NCBI RefSeq assembly: GCF_041320665.1
Contig: NZ_CP166730.1
Span: 1,240,001-1,304,000, forward strand
DNA length: 64,000 nt
Origin: Comamonas sp. GB3 AK4-5
Lineage (GTDB): Bacteria; Pseudomonadota; Gammaproteobacteria; Burkholderiales; Burkholderiaceae_C
Reading direction: 5' to 3'
This document shows positions 1 through 8,044 of this stretch, piece after piece. Every line of letters begins with the position of its first letter. Position 1 is the stretch's first letter. A program made the position numbers and the translations under genes. The notes under the pieces are model-generated. The model did not search any database and was not told where the DNA came from. It saw only the letters and a list, made by a program, of their open reading frames with translations.

Positions 1-1261
1 ACTGCAGATAGTAGTTGCGGTCGATGTGGTCTTCGTTCTTGATGCGGCCAAAACGCAGCTGGGCGCTATTGGCCTTGTAGTCGCCCAGGGTGGCGCGCTC
101 GAGCTTGGCGCTGGTGAACCAGGCCCAGCCGTTGTCGTCGGGCAGGTCCACGAGGCGGGTGGACAGCAGTGGGTTCTTGGTGTCGAGCTGCAGCTTGCTC
201 ACGGCGCGCCAGCCCAGCCCCGGCACCCGGTTGTGGATATGGTCTACGGACAGGCGCGGGCCGGTGTCGGTGCTGGCGCCCACACCGAACACCCATTTCT
301 GCAATTGGGCCTCGCGCACCTGGGCCAGCACCGGGGCGTGGACCTCTTGGTCGCCGGGTTGGGCGCTCTCGGTGTCCAGCGTGAGGAACACCGAATCGAA
401 GTAGCCGCTGCTGGCCAGGCGCTGCTGGGCGTCGAGCAGCGAGGTCTGCTTGTACTCCTTGCCCACGGGCAGGCGGGCAATGCGGCGCATGCCGTCCGGG
501 TCGTAGCGGGGTATGGGCTCGGCGCCGGGTTTCTCATCGCTGGGACGGGTGCTGTAGCTCAGCTGCAGCGGGCCAAAGTAATAGGCTGGGCCGGGGGTGT
601 AGTCAATGGACAGGTCGGCCAGCTGGGTGTCGGCATCGATGTCGGCCAGGCTGCTGGTGATGTGGGCCGTGGGAAAGCGCTGGGCCTGCAGCTGGCGCAG
701 ACCCTGGCTCTTGGCGCCAGCCCAGGCAGACTGCGAGAAACGATCGCCCTGCGTCAGACTCCATTGGCGGCGCACGGCCTCGCGTTGCCAGGCGCTGTGC
801 TCTTCGCCGGCGGTGGGGCCGGAGAAATCAATGCGTGCGCTCTGTACGGTGGTGGCCGGGCCGGGGTCTACCAGCACGGTCACGGCCATGGGGGCCTTGG
901 CGTCTTCTCCGGGCGTGTCTTCCAGCTTGAGCGAAATCTTGGGCGAGAAATAACCCAGCGTGCCGATCAGGTCACGGATGTTGGCGTCTGCGGAATTCAA
1001 CAGGCTCAGCACCTCGCGGCGGCGCAGCTCCGGGTGTTGGGCAAAGCGCTGCAGTTCCAGGTGTTTTTCCAGCAGCTTGCGCACATCGCTCGGGGCTTGC
1101 ACGTCGACCGTGAAGCTGGGAGGGCCTGATGCAACAGAGGCGGCGGCAGCATCCACGGAACGGTCTTTGGACAAGATGCTGCAGCCGCTGAGCATCAGCG
1201 AGCCGCTTAACAAAAACGCCGACCCTAGGGCCGGCGCGGACGCTGGAAAAAGCTTGGACAT
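1..1261 (-). CDS. tamA: TamA-like outer membrane assembly factor (BamA/TamA family), 3' end outside window
   Basis: The reading frame is open from an ATG at 1261 to the left edge, giving 420 residues of a longer protein. The N-terminus is a lipoprotein-type signal (hydrophobic 14-26, then Leu-Ser-Gly-Cys with Cys27). About residues 45-270 look like POTRA repeats, with family-typical stretches such as 'DRFSQSAW' and 'GYFDSVFL'. The barrel begins near residue 320 ('WVFGVGASTDTGPRLS'). TamA proteins work in the outer membrane with the inner-membrane protein TamB to insert autotransporters and other barrels; tamB would be expected just outside the window. It starts 4 nt after the stop of the VWA gene, so the two are probably co-transcribed. 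The lipobox is unusual for TamA but occurs in relatives. Family is confident; the C-terminal half is not visible. Confidence 0.85.
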   Translation of the reverse strand, partial: MSKLFPASAPALGSAFLLSGSLMLSGCSILSKDRSVDAAAASVASGPPSFTVDVQAPSDVRKLLEKHLELQRFAQHPELRRREVLSLLNSADANIRDLIGTLGYFSPKISLKLEDTPGEDAKAPMAVTVLVDPGPATTVQSARIDFSGPTAGEEHSAWQREAVRRQWSLTQGDRFSQSAWAGAKSQGLRQLQAQRFPTAHITSSLADIDADTQLADLSIDYTPGPAYYFGPLQLSYSTRPSDEKPGAEPIPRYDPDGMRRIARLPVGKEYKQTSLLDAQQRLASSGYFDSVFLTLDTESAQPGDQEVHAPVLAQVREAQLQKWVFGVGASTDTGPRLSVDHIHNRVPGLGWRAVSKLQLDTKNPLLSTRLVDLPDDNGWAWFTSAKLERATLGDYKANSAQLRFGRIKNEDHIDRNYYLQ

Positions 1262-1265
1262 CCTC

Positions 1266-2453
1266 TTATTTTGACAGCAGCCTCATCGTTTCCTCCAAAC
1301 CCTTCAGTGACAAAGGGTACATCCTGTCACCCATTAGGCTGCGAATGAGGTCAATGCTTTGTCGGTATTCCCACACGCCCTGGGGCTCGGGGTTGACCCA
1401 GGCATGGTGGGGAAAGGCATGGGTCAGGCGCTGCAGCCACTCGGCTCCGGCTTCCTCGTTGTGGTATTCCACGCTGCCGCCGGGCTGGTTGATCTCATAG
1501 GGGCTCATGGTGGCGTCGCCCACAAAGATCAGCTTGTAGTCCTTGTTGTATTTGCGAATGATGTCCCAGGTGTCGAACTTCTCGGCAAAGCGGCGTTTGT
1601 TGTTCTTCCACATGAAGTCATAGACGCAGTTGTGGAAGTAATAGAACTCCAGGTGCTTGAACTCACTCTTCACCGCGCTGAACAGTTCTTCCACGCGCTG
1701 GATGTGATCGTCCATGGTGCCGCCCACATCCATCAGCAGCAGCACCTTCACATTGTTGTGGCGCTCGGGCCGCATTTTGATGTCCAGCCAGCCGGCGTTG
1801 GCGGCCGTGCTGCGTATGGTGTCGGGCAGGTCCAGCTCCAGCTCGCCGCCCTGGCGGGCGAACTTGCGCAGTCGGCGCAGCGCCACCTTGATGTTGCGCG
1901 TGCCCAGCTCCTGCGTGTCGTCGTAGTCGCGGTAGGCGCGCTGCTCCCACACCTTGACGGCGCTGCGGTTCTTGCCGGGGCCGCCAATGCGTATGCCCTG
2001 CGGGTTGTAGCCACCGTGGCCAAAGGGGCTGGTGCCGCCGGTGCCAATCCATTTGTTGCCGCCTTCGTGCCGGCCTTTTTGCTCTTCCAGGCGCTTTTGC
2101 AGCGTCTCCATCAGCTCGTCCCAGCCCATTTTCTGGATGGCGGCTTTTTGCTCGTCCGTCAGCTCACGCTCCAGCATCTTGCGCAGCCATTCGGCCGGCA
2201 GCTCCTTGGTGAAGTCGGTGAGCATTTCCACGCCCTTGAAATAGGCGGCAAAAGCGCGGTCGAATTTGTCGAAGTGTTTCTCGTCCTTGACCAGGGTGGT
2301 GCGGGCCAGGTAGTAGAAATCGTCCAGGCTCCAGCCGTCTTCGCTGCGGGGGCCGACCACGCCTTTTTGCAGCGCTTCGAGCAGGGTCAGCAGCTCCTTG
2401 ACGGAGACCGGCAGCTTGGCCGCACGCAGGGTGTAGAAAAACGCGATCAGCAT
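1266..2453 (-). CDS. VWA domain-containing CoxE-like protein
   Basis: A 395-residue protein of the CoxE/YehP-like VWA group. The N-terminal half (1-200) is helical and charged. The von Willebrand A domain starts near 230, with a MIDAS-type motif Asp242-Val-Gly-Gly-Thr246, so the usual D-x-S-x-S serines are replaced by Gly and Thr. VWA proteins of this type partner MoxR AAA ATPases in metal-dependent assembly or maturation; a MoxR gene lies upstream on the same strand (3457-4299), with two small genes between. The target complex cannot be told from sequence. ATG at 2453 is the only start near the conserved N-terminus 'MLIAFFYTLR'. Confidence 0.87.
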   Translation of the reverse strand: MLIAFFYTLRAAKLPVSVKELLTLLEALQKGVVGPRSEDGWSLDDFYYLARTTLVKDEKHFDKFDRAFAAYFKGVEMLTDFTKELPAEWLRKMLERELTDEQKAAIQKMGWDELMETLQKRLEEQKGRHEGGNKWIGTGGTSPFGHGGYNPQGIRIGGPGKNRSAVKVWEQRAYRDYDDTQELGTRNIKVALRRLRKFARQGGELELDLPDTIRSTAANAGWLDIKMRPERHNNVKVLLLMDVGGTMDDHIQRVEELFSAVKSEFKHLEFYYFHNCVYDFMWKNNKRRFAEKFDTWDIIRKYNKDYKLIFVGDATMSPYEINQPGGSVEYHNEEAGAEWLQRLTHAFPHHAWVNPEPQGVWEYRQSIDLIRSLMGDRMYPLSLKGLEETMRLLSK

Positions 2454-2471
2454 CTTTTGACTCTCTGGCGC

Positions 2472-3083
2472 TTATTCCATGCGCATGTGCTGCTTCAATT
2501 TGTCTAGCAGCTGGATGCGGCTCTCGGGCCATTCGCCGGCACGCAGGCTGTACATCACGGTGTCGCGGATGCTGCCGTCGCGGCGCATGGCATTGCCGCG
2601 GATCACGCCGTCCTTCTTGGCGCCCAGGCGTTCGATGGCGCGCTGGCTGGCAAAGTTGAAGTTGTCGGTGCGCCAGCCCACCACATGGCAGCCCAGGGTG
2701 TCGAAGGCGTGGCCCATCATCAGCAATTTGGCGGTGGTGTTCACATGGGTGCGCTGGCAGCGCTTGGCATACCAGGTGAAGCCGATCTCCACGCGCTTCA
2801 CGGCCGGCAGGATGTCGTGGTAGCTGGTGCTGCCCAGCACCTCGCCGCTGGCCGCATCGAGCACCACAAACGCGAAGCGGTGGCCATCAGCGCGGCCCTG
2901 CAACGCGGTTTCGATATAGCTGCGGGTCTGCTCGGGCTCGGGCACCGAGGTGACGCGGATATTCCACAGCTGCCCGTCGGCAGCGGCTTCGCGCAGGCCT
3001 GCTTCATGCTGCAGTTCCAGGGGGACCAGGCGCACGCCATGGGCTTCGAGTGTGACCGGGGTGACAAAGGCAGGGCTGTCCAT
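2472..3083 (-). CDS. GNAT family N-acetyltransferase (RimJ/RimL type)
   Basis: A 203-residue acetyltransferase. The order of elements fits the RimJ/RimL group: 'VRLVPLELQHEAGL' at the start of the domain, a central 'FAFVVLDAASGEVLGSTSY' strand pair, 'RVEIGFTWYAKRCQRTHVN' in the acetyl-CoA region, and 'NFASQRAIERLGA' at the C-terminal core. It would move an acetyl group from acetyl-CoA to an amine; the substrate is unknown. I use ATG 3083; a TTG at 3098 would add five residues but has no supporting ribosome binding site. It lies 18 nt upstream of the VWA gene, in the same minus-strand run. Confidence 0.85.
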   Translation of the reverse strand: MDSPAFVTPVTLEAHGVRLVPLELQHEAGLREAAADGQLWNIRVTSVPEPEQTRSYIETALQGRADGHRFAFVVLDAASGEVLGSTSYHDILPAVKRVEIGFTWYAKRCQRTHVNTTAKLLMMGHAFDTLGCHVVGWRTDNFNFASQRAIERLGAKKDGVIRGNAMRRDGSIRDTVMYSLRAGEWPESRIQLLDKLKQHMRME

Positions 3084-3138
3084 GGGGTGCTCAGGCAATC
3101 AAGGGGTCAAGAAAAGTGCAGGCCGCAGAGGTCTGCCA

Positions 3139-3387
3139 TCAGCTGTGGGGGGATTGTTCGGTGCGCGCAGCCTTGGCTGCCCGCCAGCGCCGCGCCAGGT
3201 GCAGTCCCAGGCCGCCGCCCAGGCCCACGCAGGCAATGCCCAGCAGGCTGGTGGCGCCATAGCCCTGGTCAAAGATGTTCCAGCCTGCGGCCTGGCCCAG
3301 CCAGTAACCGGCCAGTGCGCCGCCCATAAAGCCTGTGGCGTCGCTCAGGCCTTCCAGCAGCAGTTTTTTGGCGGTGGTCATGTGCAT
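3139..3387 (-). CDS. small hypothetical membrane protein
   Basis: An 82-residue protein with two hydrophobic, glycine-rich segments (about 14-35 and 45-63) followed by a basic tail (RRWRAAKAAR), consistent with two membrane helices and a cytoplasmic C-terminus. I do not recognise a named family. A GGGAG sequence stands 9 nt before the second Met (position 3381), so translation may start there rather than at 3387. It sits between the moxR and GNAT genes on the same strand and is probably in their operon. Confidence 0.6.
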   Translation of the reverse strand: MHMTTAKKLLLEGLSDATGFMGGALAGYWLGQAAGWNIFDQGYGATSLLGIACVGLGGGLGLHLARRWRAAKAARTEQSPHS

Positions 3388-3456
3388 ATCTCCCTGTATG
3401 TGTGTTGTGCGGAAACGATAGCAGGGTGGCGCAGCAGGTGGGAGCGGGAATGCCCT

Positions 3457-4299
3457 TCAGCGGTTGCGCTGGTTCATGAAGACCAGCTTTTCGAACAGGC
3501 TGACGTCCTGCTCGTTCTTCAGCAGCGCACCCACCAGCGGCGGCACGGCCACCTTGTGGTCGGCGGACTGCAGGGCTTCGGGCGGGATGTCTTCGGCCAG
3601 CAGCAGCTTGAGCCAGTCGATCAGCTCCGAGGTGGAGGGCTTTTTCTTCAGGCCAGGGATGCTGCGGATGTCGTAGAAGGTCTGCATGGCCGCCGTCAGC
3701 AGCTCGCTCTTGAGCGTGGGGAAATGCACCGCCACGATCTGGCGCATGGTGTCTGCGTCGGGGAACTTGATGTAGTGGAAAAAGCAACGGCGCAAAAAGG
3801 CGTCGGGCAGTTCTTTTTCGTTGTTCGAGGTGATGAACACCACGGGGCGGTGCTTGGCGCGGATCATCTCCCGCGTCTCGTAGCAGTAGAACTCCATGCG
3901 GTCGAGTTCACGCAACAAGTCGTTGGGGAATTCGATGTCTGCTTTGTCGATCTCATCAATCAGCAGTGCTACGGGCTGGTCGGCCGTGAAAGCCTGCCAC
4001 AGCACACCTTTGACGATGTAGTTCTGGATGTCCTTGACCTTCTCATCACCCAGCTGCGAATCGCGCAGGCGGCTGACGGCGTCGTACTCGTACAGGCCTT
4101 GCTGGGCCTTGGTGGTGGACTTGATGTGCCACTGCAGCAGCGGCAGCTTCAGCGCATCGGCCACTTCCTCGGCCAGCATGGTTTTGCCGGTGCCAGGCTC
4201 GCCCTTGACCAGCAAGGGGCGCTGCAATTGAATGGCCGCGTTGACGGCCAGCATCAGGTCTTGGGGGGCGACGTAGTTCTCAGTGCCTTGGAATTTCAT
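3457..4299 (-). CDS. MoxR family AAA+ ATPase
   Basis: A 280-residue AAA+ ATPase. Walker A is GEPGTGKT (33-40), Walker B with the catalytic acidic pair is in 'LLIDEIDKAD' (about 112-121), and the sensor-1 Asn lies in 'PVVFITSNNEKELPDAFLRRC', which also carries the arginine finger region. MoxR proteins act as chaperone-like ATPases with a VWA partner; the CoxE-like VWA gene downstream (1266-2453) is the obvious candidate. The start at 4299 gives the typical short N-terminus. It is divergent from a cytochrome c gene, with about 100 bp between the two starts for both promoters. Confidence 0.93.
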   Translation of the reverse strand: MKFQGTENYVAPQDLMLAVNAAIQLQRPLLVKGEPGTGKTMLAEEVADALKLPLLQWHIKSTTKAQQGLYEYDAVSRLRDSQLGDEKVKDIQNYIVKGVLWQAFTADQPVALLIDEIDKADIEFPNDLLRELDRMEFYCYETREMIRAKHRPVVFITSNNEKELPDAFLRRCFFHYIKFPDADTMRQIVAVHFPTLKSELLTAAMQTFYDIRSIPGLKKKPSTSELIDWLKLLLAEDIPPEALQSADHKVAVPPLVGALLKNEQDVSLFEKLVFMNQRNR

Positions 4300-4405
4300 G
4301 GTCTTGTATCAGCGTAAACATTGATTAAGGCGCTTGACGGTTCTCGCCATAATGAATTTGTGTGAGCCAAATCCCAGTTCAAACTTCCCAAGGATTGTGC
4401 GCGCA

Positions 4406-5086
4406 ATGAAACAATATCTGTCCATATGGGGTGCCCTGCTTGTCGCTTCTGTGACCCCGGCTGCCCTGGCCCAGGAAATCAAGGCGGACGCCCAGGCGGG
4501 CGCTGGCAAGGTGGCCATGTGCATAGGCTGTCACGGCATTCAGGGTTACCAGGCCAGTTTCCCTGAGGTCTATAAGGTGCCCAAAATCTCCGGGCAGAAC
4601 GCACCCTATATCGCCTCTGCCCTGCAGGCCTATAAAAAAGGCGAGCGCCGCCACCCCACCATGCGCGGCATTGCCGACTCACTCAGCGACCAGGATATTG
4701 CCGATGTGGCGGCCTATTACGCCAACCAGGCGGAGCAGGGCGGTCAGGCCGGCCAGGGGAGTGCCGTCACCGCCAAGGCGCATGACCCTTCGCCGGATGT
4801 AGCGGCCTTGATTGCCAAGGGCGCTTGCTTTTCCTGCCACGGAGAGGGCTTTGCCAAGCCGCTGGACCCCAGCTACCCCAAGGTGGCCGGGCAGTACGCG
4901 GACTACCTGTTCTCCGCCCTCAAGGCCTACCAGCATGAAGGCAGTGGCAAGCTGGTGGGGCGCAACAACCCGGTGATGGCGGGCATGGCCAAGCAGTTCA
5001 CCACGGCCGAGCTCAAGCAGTTGGCCGGTTATATAGGCTCCCTCCCCGGCCCCCTCCAAACCATTCCCGAGCAACGTTTTCGTTGA
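4406..5086 (+). CDS. diheme class I cytochrome c (cytochrome c4-like)
   Basis: A 226-residue protein starting at ATG 4406 with a Sec signal peptide (MKQYLSIWGALLVASV..., cleavage after Ala-Leu-Ala). It has two heme c sites, 'CIGCH' in the first half and 'CFSCH' in the second, each followed by a Met-containing segment ('HPTMRGIA', 'NNPVMAGMA') that can give the sixth ligand. This is the tandem architecture of periplasmic cytochrome c4, an electron shuttle to terminal oxidases. An upstream in-frame ATG at 4334 would put 24 non-signal residues in front, so I reject it. Confidence 0.9.
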   Translation: MKQYLSIWGALLVASVTPAALAQEIKADAQAGAGKVAMCIGCHGIQGYQASFPEVYKVPKISGQNAPYIASALQAYKKGERRHPTMRGIADSLSDQDIADVAAYYANQAEQGGQAGQGSAVTAKAHDPSPDVAALIAKGACFSCHGEGFAKPLDPSYPKVAGQYADYLFSALKAYQHEGSGKLVGRNNPVMAGMAKQFTTAELKQLAGYIGSLPGPLQTIPEQRFR

Positions 5087-5118
5087 TGTGATCTTTCGCT
5101 TGGGTTCGCCGTCTTGAG

Positions 5119-5207
5119 GCGGCCATACAGCGCTTGATGCTTTGTTGCCTGCCCTTGCCGTATCGACATACTGTCTGCGGGCACGCGCCGCGCCTCAAGC
5201 GCTGTCT
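5119..5207. repeat. interspersed hairpin repeat A, copy 1
   Basis: About 88 bp, shared with 43313-43404. Its ends form an 11-bp inverted repeat: ACAGCGCTTGA (5127-5137) pairs with TCAAGCGCTGT (5195-5205). The interior 'TGCCCTTGCCGTA' and 'ACTGTCTGCGGGCA' is also shared by both copies and can form an inner TGCCC/GGGCA stem. One stem pair is swapped between copies (G5136-C5196 here, C-G in copy 2), which points to selection on the folded form. Confidence 0.75.
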
Positions 5208-5290
5208 GGCCGTTGGGGCTGTGCACGAGCGCCCGCTGCGCTGCTCAGGCCCGCTCTGGCAAACCCACTGCCTTTCGTTTTTGTATGAAA

Positions 5291-5310
5291 AAGGCCTGCA
5301 GCGCAGGCCC
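5291..5310 (-). terminator. probable Rho-independent terminator of the DUF1841 gene
   Basis: Stem GGCCTGC (5293-5299) and GCAGGCC (5303-5309) with a 3-nt loop. On the minus strand it is followed by TTTTT. It lies about 190 nt beyond the DUF1841 stop; repeat B seems to have been inserted in between. Confidence 0.6.
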
Positions 5311-5391
5311 TATAAGCTATTGCAGCTATCAAAATTAGGGTGTTTGTCCGCTGCGTAAAGCGCCACTTCTATTGCTGGTGACTGGCGCAGT

Positions 5392-5492
5392 CCATGCCAG
5401 GGCACCGCGCAAGGGCCGCCCCGCCGCGCTGGTGCCGTCCCCCTCCGGCGCGTAGCGCCAGAGAGGGGGAAGACGCGAAGCGGCTCAGGGGG
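5392..5492 (-). repeat. interspersed repeat B, copy 1 (reverse orientation)
   Basis: A 101-bp element, nearly identical in reverse complement to 58006-58107, with only a few differences. It holds two hairpins: CCCCCTC...GAGGGGG around a GGCGC/GCGCC core, and GGCACC...GGTGCC around GCGC/GCGC. More diverged copies are at 15346-15455 and 46814-46920. Confidence 0.8.
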
Positions 5493-5497
5493 AGCTC

Positions 5498-5932
5498 TCA
5501 GTCCCGTGTTGCCCGGCGCTGCACCGCCGCCACATAAGCATTGCCATCGGGCGGTCGGCCGCTGCGCTGGCTTTCCCACAGCATGGAGCCCAGGCATTCC
5601 ATGACCTCGTGGTGGGCCTCGTGCAGGTCGTGCTTCTTGGCCAGCAGTTCCACGGCCTGGCGTATGCCGCGGGGCGAGTCCACGCTGCATTGCTCGCTGA
5701 TGGACAGGTGCATGGACAGGTGAAGAAACGGGTTGGTGCGCTCGGGCTCGGCGTCGTAGTTGCGGGCCACGGCGGCGTCCACGTCATCCAGCTCGGCAAA
5801 ATATTCGGGGTGTTCGGCAATCCACAGGCTGGCCAGCGTCTCGATGGCCTCCATGGGGGATTCGCTCTTCATCTTGGCGCGCACGCTGCAGAAAAAGCGT
5901 CGCACGTCCGCTTGCGAAGGGTTGAAAATCAT
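5498..5932 (-). CDS. DUF1841 family protein
   Basis: A 144-residue protein matching the DUF1841 pattern: N-terminal 'FNPSQADVRRFFCSVRAKM', central 'ERTNPFLHLSMHLSISEQ', then 'DSPRGIRQAVELLAKKHDLHEAHHEVMECLGSMLWESQRSGRPPD'. The His-rich 'HDLHEAHHEV' stretch could bind a metal. The biochemical function is not known; the family is common in beta- and gammaproteobacteria. It stands alone, followed by repeat B and a terminator. Confidence 0.88.
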   Translation of the reverse strand: MIFNPSQADVRRFFCSVRAKMKSESPMEAIETLASLWIAEHPEYFAELDDVDAAVARNYDAEPERTNPFLHLSMHLSISEQCSVDSPRGIRQAVELLAKKHDLHEAHHEVMECLGSMLWESQRSGRPPDGNAYVAAVQRRATRD

Positions 5933-6132
5933 GGCGGCAGATTAGCATGCCCCCGCCAGGCGCTGCGGCTGCACGGGCATGGGGGCGGGCGGTACCTGCT
6001 GGGCTCGCCCCCGGTCTCGCAGATACCAGTTGCAGCCACCGCCTTGCCCGACGAGGACGTAAGATGCTGCGCTTTTTGGGGTGTTGCCGATGGCAACGCC
6101 GCATGCAGGCGACAACAACAGGCAGGTGACGC

Positions 6133-6771
6133 ATGGACGGGCAGACATGGTGGGCTTTCTTTATGGCGTGTTGGCTGATTGCCTTGTCGCCGGGGTCGGG
6201 CGCCGTGCTGTCCATGAGCCATGGCCTGAACTACGGCCTGCGCAAGACCAGTGCCACGGTCTGCGGTCTGCAGCTGGGCTTGCTGTTGATCTTGCTGGTG
6301 GCAGGGGGCGGTGTGGGCACGCTGCTGATCGCCTCGGAATGGGCTTTTTCAGCGGTGAAGATTCTGGGCGCCTGCTATCTCATCTACCTGGGCTGGAGCC
6401 AGTGGCGCAGCGTGGGCAATGGCCTGGACATTGCTCATGCCCAGGGCGCGCCGCATATGCCCTGGCGCCAGCGGGTGCTGGCCGGCTTTCTGACCAATGC
6501 CACCAATCCCAAGGGCATCATCTTCATGGTGGCGGTGCTGCCGCAGTTCCTGACGGAGCAGCGCCCGCTGTGGCTGCAGCTGGCCATCATGTCGGCCACC
6601 TGCATAGGCGTGGATTTGGTGGTCATGCACGGCTATGCGGCCAGCGCCTCGGCTCTGCGCCGCTGGATGCGCAGCCCCGAAGCCATGCGCGGACAAAACC
6701 GCGTGTTTGGCGGCCTCTTGATGCTGGTGGGCGTGGGTCTGTTTTTTGTGCAGCGCGGCGCTGGGCACTGA
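6133..6771 (+). CDS. LysE family amino-acid exporter (RhtB-like)
   Basis: A 212-residue inner-membrane protein with about six hydrophobic segments. The N-terminus 'WWAFFMACWLIALSPGSGAVLSMSHGLNYGLRKT' carries the LysE/RhtB signature (ALSPGPGA-like), and 'GFLTNATNPKGIIFMVAVLPQF' is the conserved second motif. Members export amino acids such as homoserine, threonine or lysine; the substrate cannot be assigned. It appears monocistronic. Confidence 0.92.
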   Translation: MDGQTWWAFFMACWLIALSPGSGAVLSMSHGLNYGLRKTSATVCGLQLGLLLILLVAGGGVGTLLIASEWAFSAVKILGACYLIYLGWSQWRSVGNGLDIAHAQGAPHMPWRQRVLAGFLTNATNPKGIIFMVAVLPQFLTEQRPLWLQLAIMSATCIGVDLVVMHGYAASASALRRWMRSPEAMRGQNRVFGGLLMLVGVGLFFVQRGAGH

Positions 6772-6900
6772 TGCAAAAACCATAGCTTGCTATGCCATGG
6801 GATAGCGCGGTAGCGCCTGATTGGGCTGGATGAAGCACCGTTTCAGGCATTGTGGTGAGGTGTGTGGGTTGAGACCCGAGTGAGGGGTGCAGGCGCGGTT

Positions 6901-7878
6901 TTAGTACATCCACTTCTTCACCAGTGCGGAGCCCAGACGTTGACGGAGCATGGCCTCGGCGCGTGCATCGCCATCGTCCTTGCCATCGGCAGTTGCATGC
7001 GCAAGACACAGTGCCATCAAGGCCAGTGCATCCAGGTAGTCGCCCGCATCGTCAAAGACACGTGTCAGCAAAGGGCCGCTGTCGTGATCCAGGTACCAGA
7101 CCGAGCCATCGCGGCGGTCAAAACACCAGAGGTTTCCATTCCCCAGGTAGTCGCCGAAAGCCACCAACGCGTCCAGTGCAGCCATCAGGGCCGGCGCTTG
7201 TTGCGGCTGGCTGATCTCCACGATATCGCTGATGCCCGGAAAGACCACATGCACCGGGCCTATGGCGTCCATATCCGTGTCAGGCGCGCTTGGATCAAAG
7301 CGCGGATTCAGTAGGCGCTCGCTCCAATCCAGTACACCCAGCTGTAGGTAATAGCCACGCAAGGACTGGGGCAGCGAGCAGCCCAGCCGCCACTCGCACA
7401 GGCGGAGCTCGGCCAGGCTGCAGGGATTGGCTTGCACAACCTCTTCGTTCATCCATGCATGGGCCTGCAAACCCTGGTGCCAGTAGGCCAGGCGCTGGTC
7501 TGCAGATACATGGGCGGGTGGCCAGTGTGGGTCGGGAACATCCTCCTCTGCCCACATATCCTGCGGCTGGGCAAAGTGCAGGCCGCGTCCAAACTCGGCC
7601 TGCAGAAGCTGAAACCATGCCGTGATGTCCGATGGCGTGGGCCAGTTCATCTGGCGCAGCACAGCCACCGGTAGCCAGGGCGTATAGCCCATGCGAGGCG
7701 CCTCATCCCTGTCGCGCACCACCAGGCGCAATGTGGGCTGCTCCAGTACATCTGCGGGAGAAATCTGGCCCTGCGCATTCAGCAATGTCACAGCATGGGC
7801 AGGCAGGTCCACCCAGTCGCCCGTGGCCAGATCAGGCAATGCCTGCACCATTGCAGCCAGGTTTTTGAAAATTTTCAT
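6901..7878 (-). CDS. SUKH-type (SMI1/KNR4) domain protein
   Basis: A 325-residue protein from ATG 7878. The C-terminal half resembles the SMI1/KNR4 (SUKH-1) fold: 'LRLCEWRLGCSLPQSLRGYYLQLGVLDW' is the acidic/Trp start, and 'FGDYLGNGNLWCFDRRDGSVWYLDHDSG' is the characteristic strand pair before a closing helix 'DDAGDYLDALALM'. SUKH proteins are often immunity proteins for contact-dependent or polymorphic toxins, but some are standalone regulators. No toxin or Rhs gene is adjacent, so an immunity role is only a possibility. The N-terminal 150 residues are unassigned. A longer frame up to 8022 crosses the divergent promoter region and is not used. Confidence 0.75.
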   Translation of the reverse strand: MKIFKNLAAMVQALPDLATGDWVDLPAHAVTLLNAQGQISPADVLEQPTLRLVVRDRDEAPRMGYTPWLPVAVLRQMNWPTPSDITAWFQLLQAEFGRGLHFAQPQDMWAEEDVPDPHWPPAHVSADQRLAYWHQGLQAHAWMNEEVVQANPCSLAELRLCEWRLGCSLPQSLRGYYLQLGVLDWSERLLNPRFDPSAPDTDMDAIGPVHVVFPGISDIVEISQPQQAPALMAALDALVAFGDYLGNGNLWCFDRRDGSVWYLDHDSGPLLTRVFDDAGDYLDALALMALCLAHATADGKDDGDARAEAMLRQRLGSALVKKWMY

Positions 7879-8044
7879 GCTGGCATTATTTCCTGCGCAG
7901 CACCTTGGACAGGGCGCCCTATATTGGTGCCTGAGCCTGTTCTGAAGTCTGGGCTCGTGCTTGAGGGGCGATGGACCCGGAAATATCCCTGGCCTGTCGC
8001 TCTGCCGACAAAGCCTGCGCATGGCGCTGGCTACAGTGGCAGGT

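Larger units (their letters stand above)
5087..5497. other. gene-free stretch holding two repeat elements and a terminator
   Basis: No coding frame here has family features. The stretch contains one copy of hairpin repeat A (5119-5207), a probable terminator for the minus-strand DUF1841 gene (5293-5309), and one reverse-oriented copy of repeat B (5392-5492). The accumulation of repeats between two convergent genes is typical of neutral insertion space. Confidence 0.7.
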
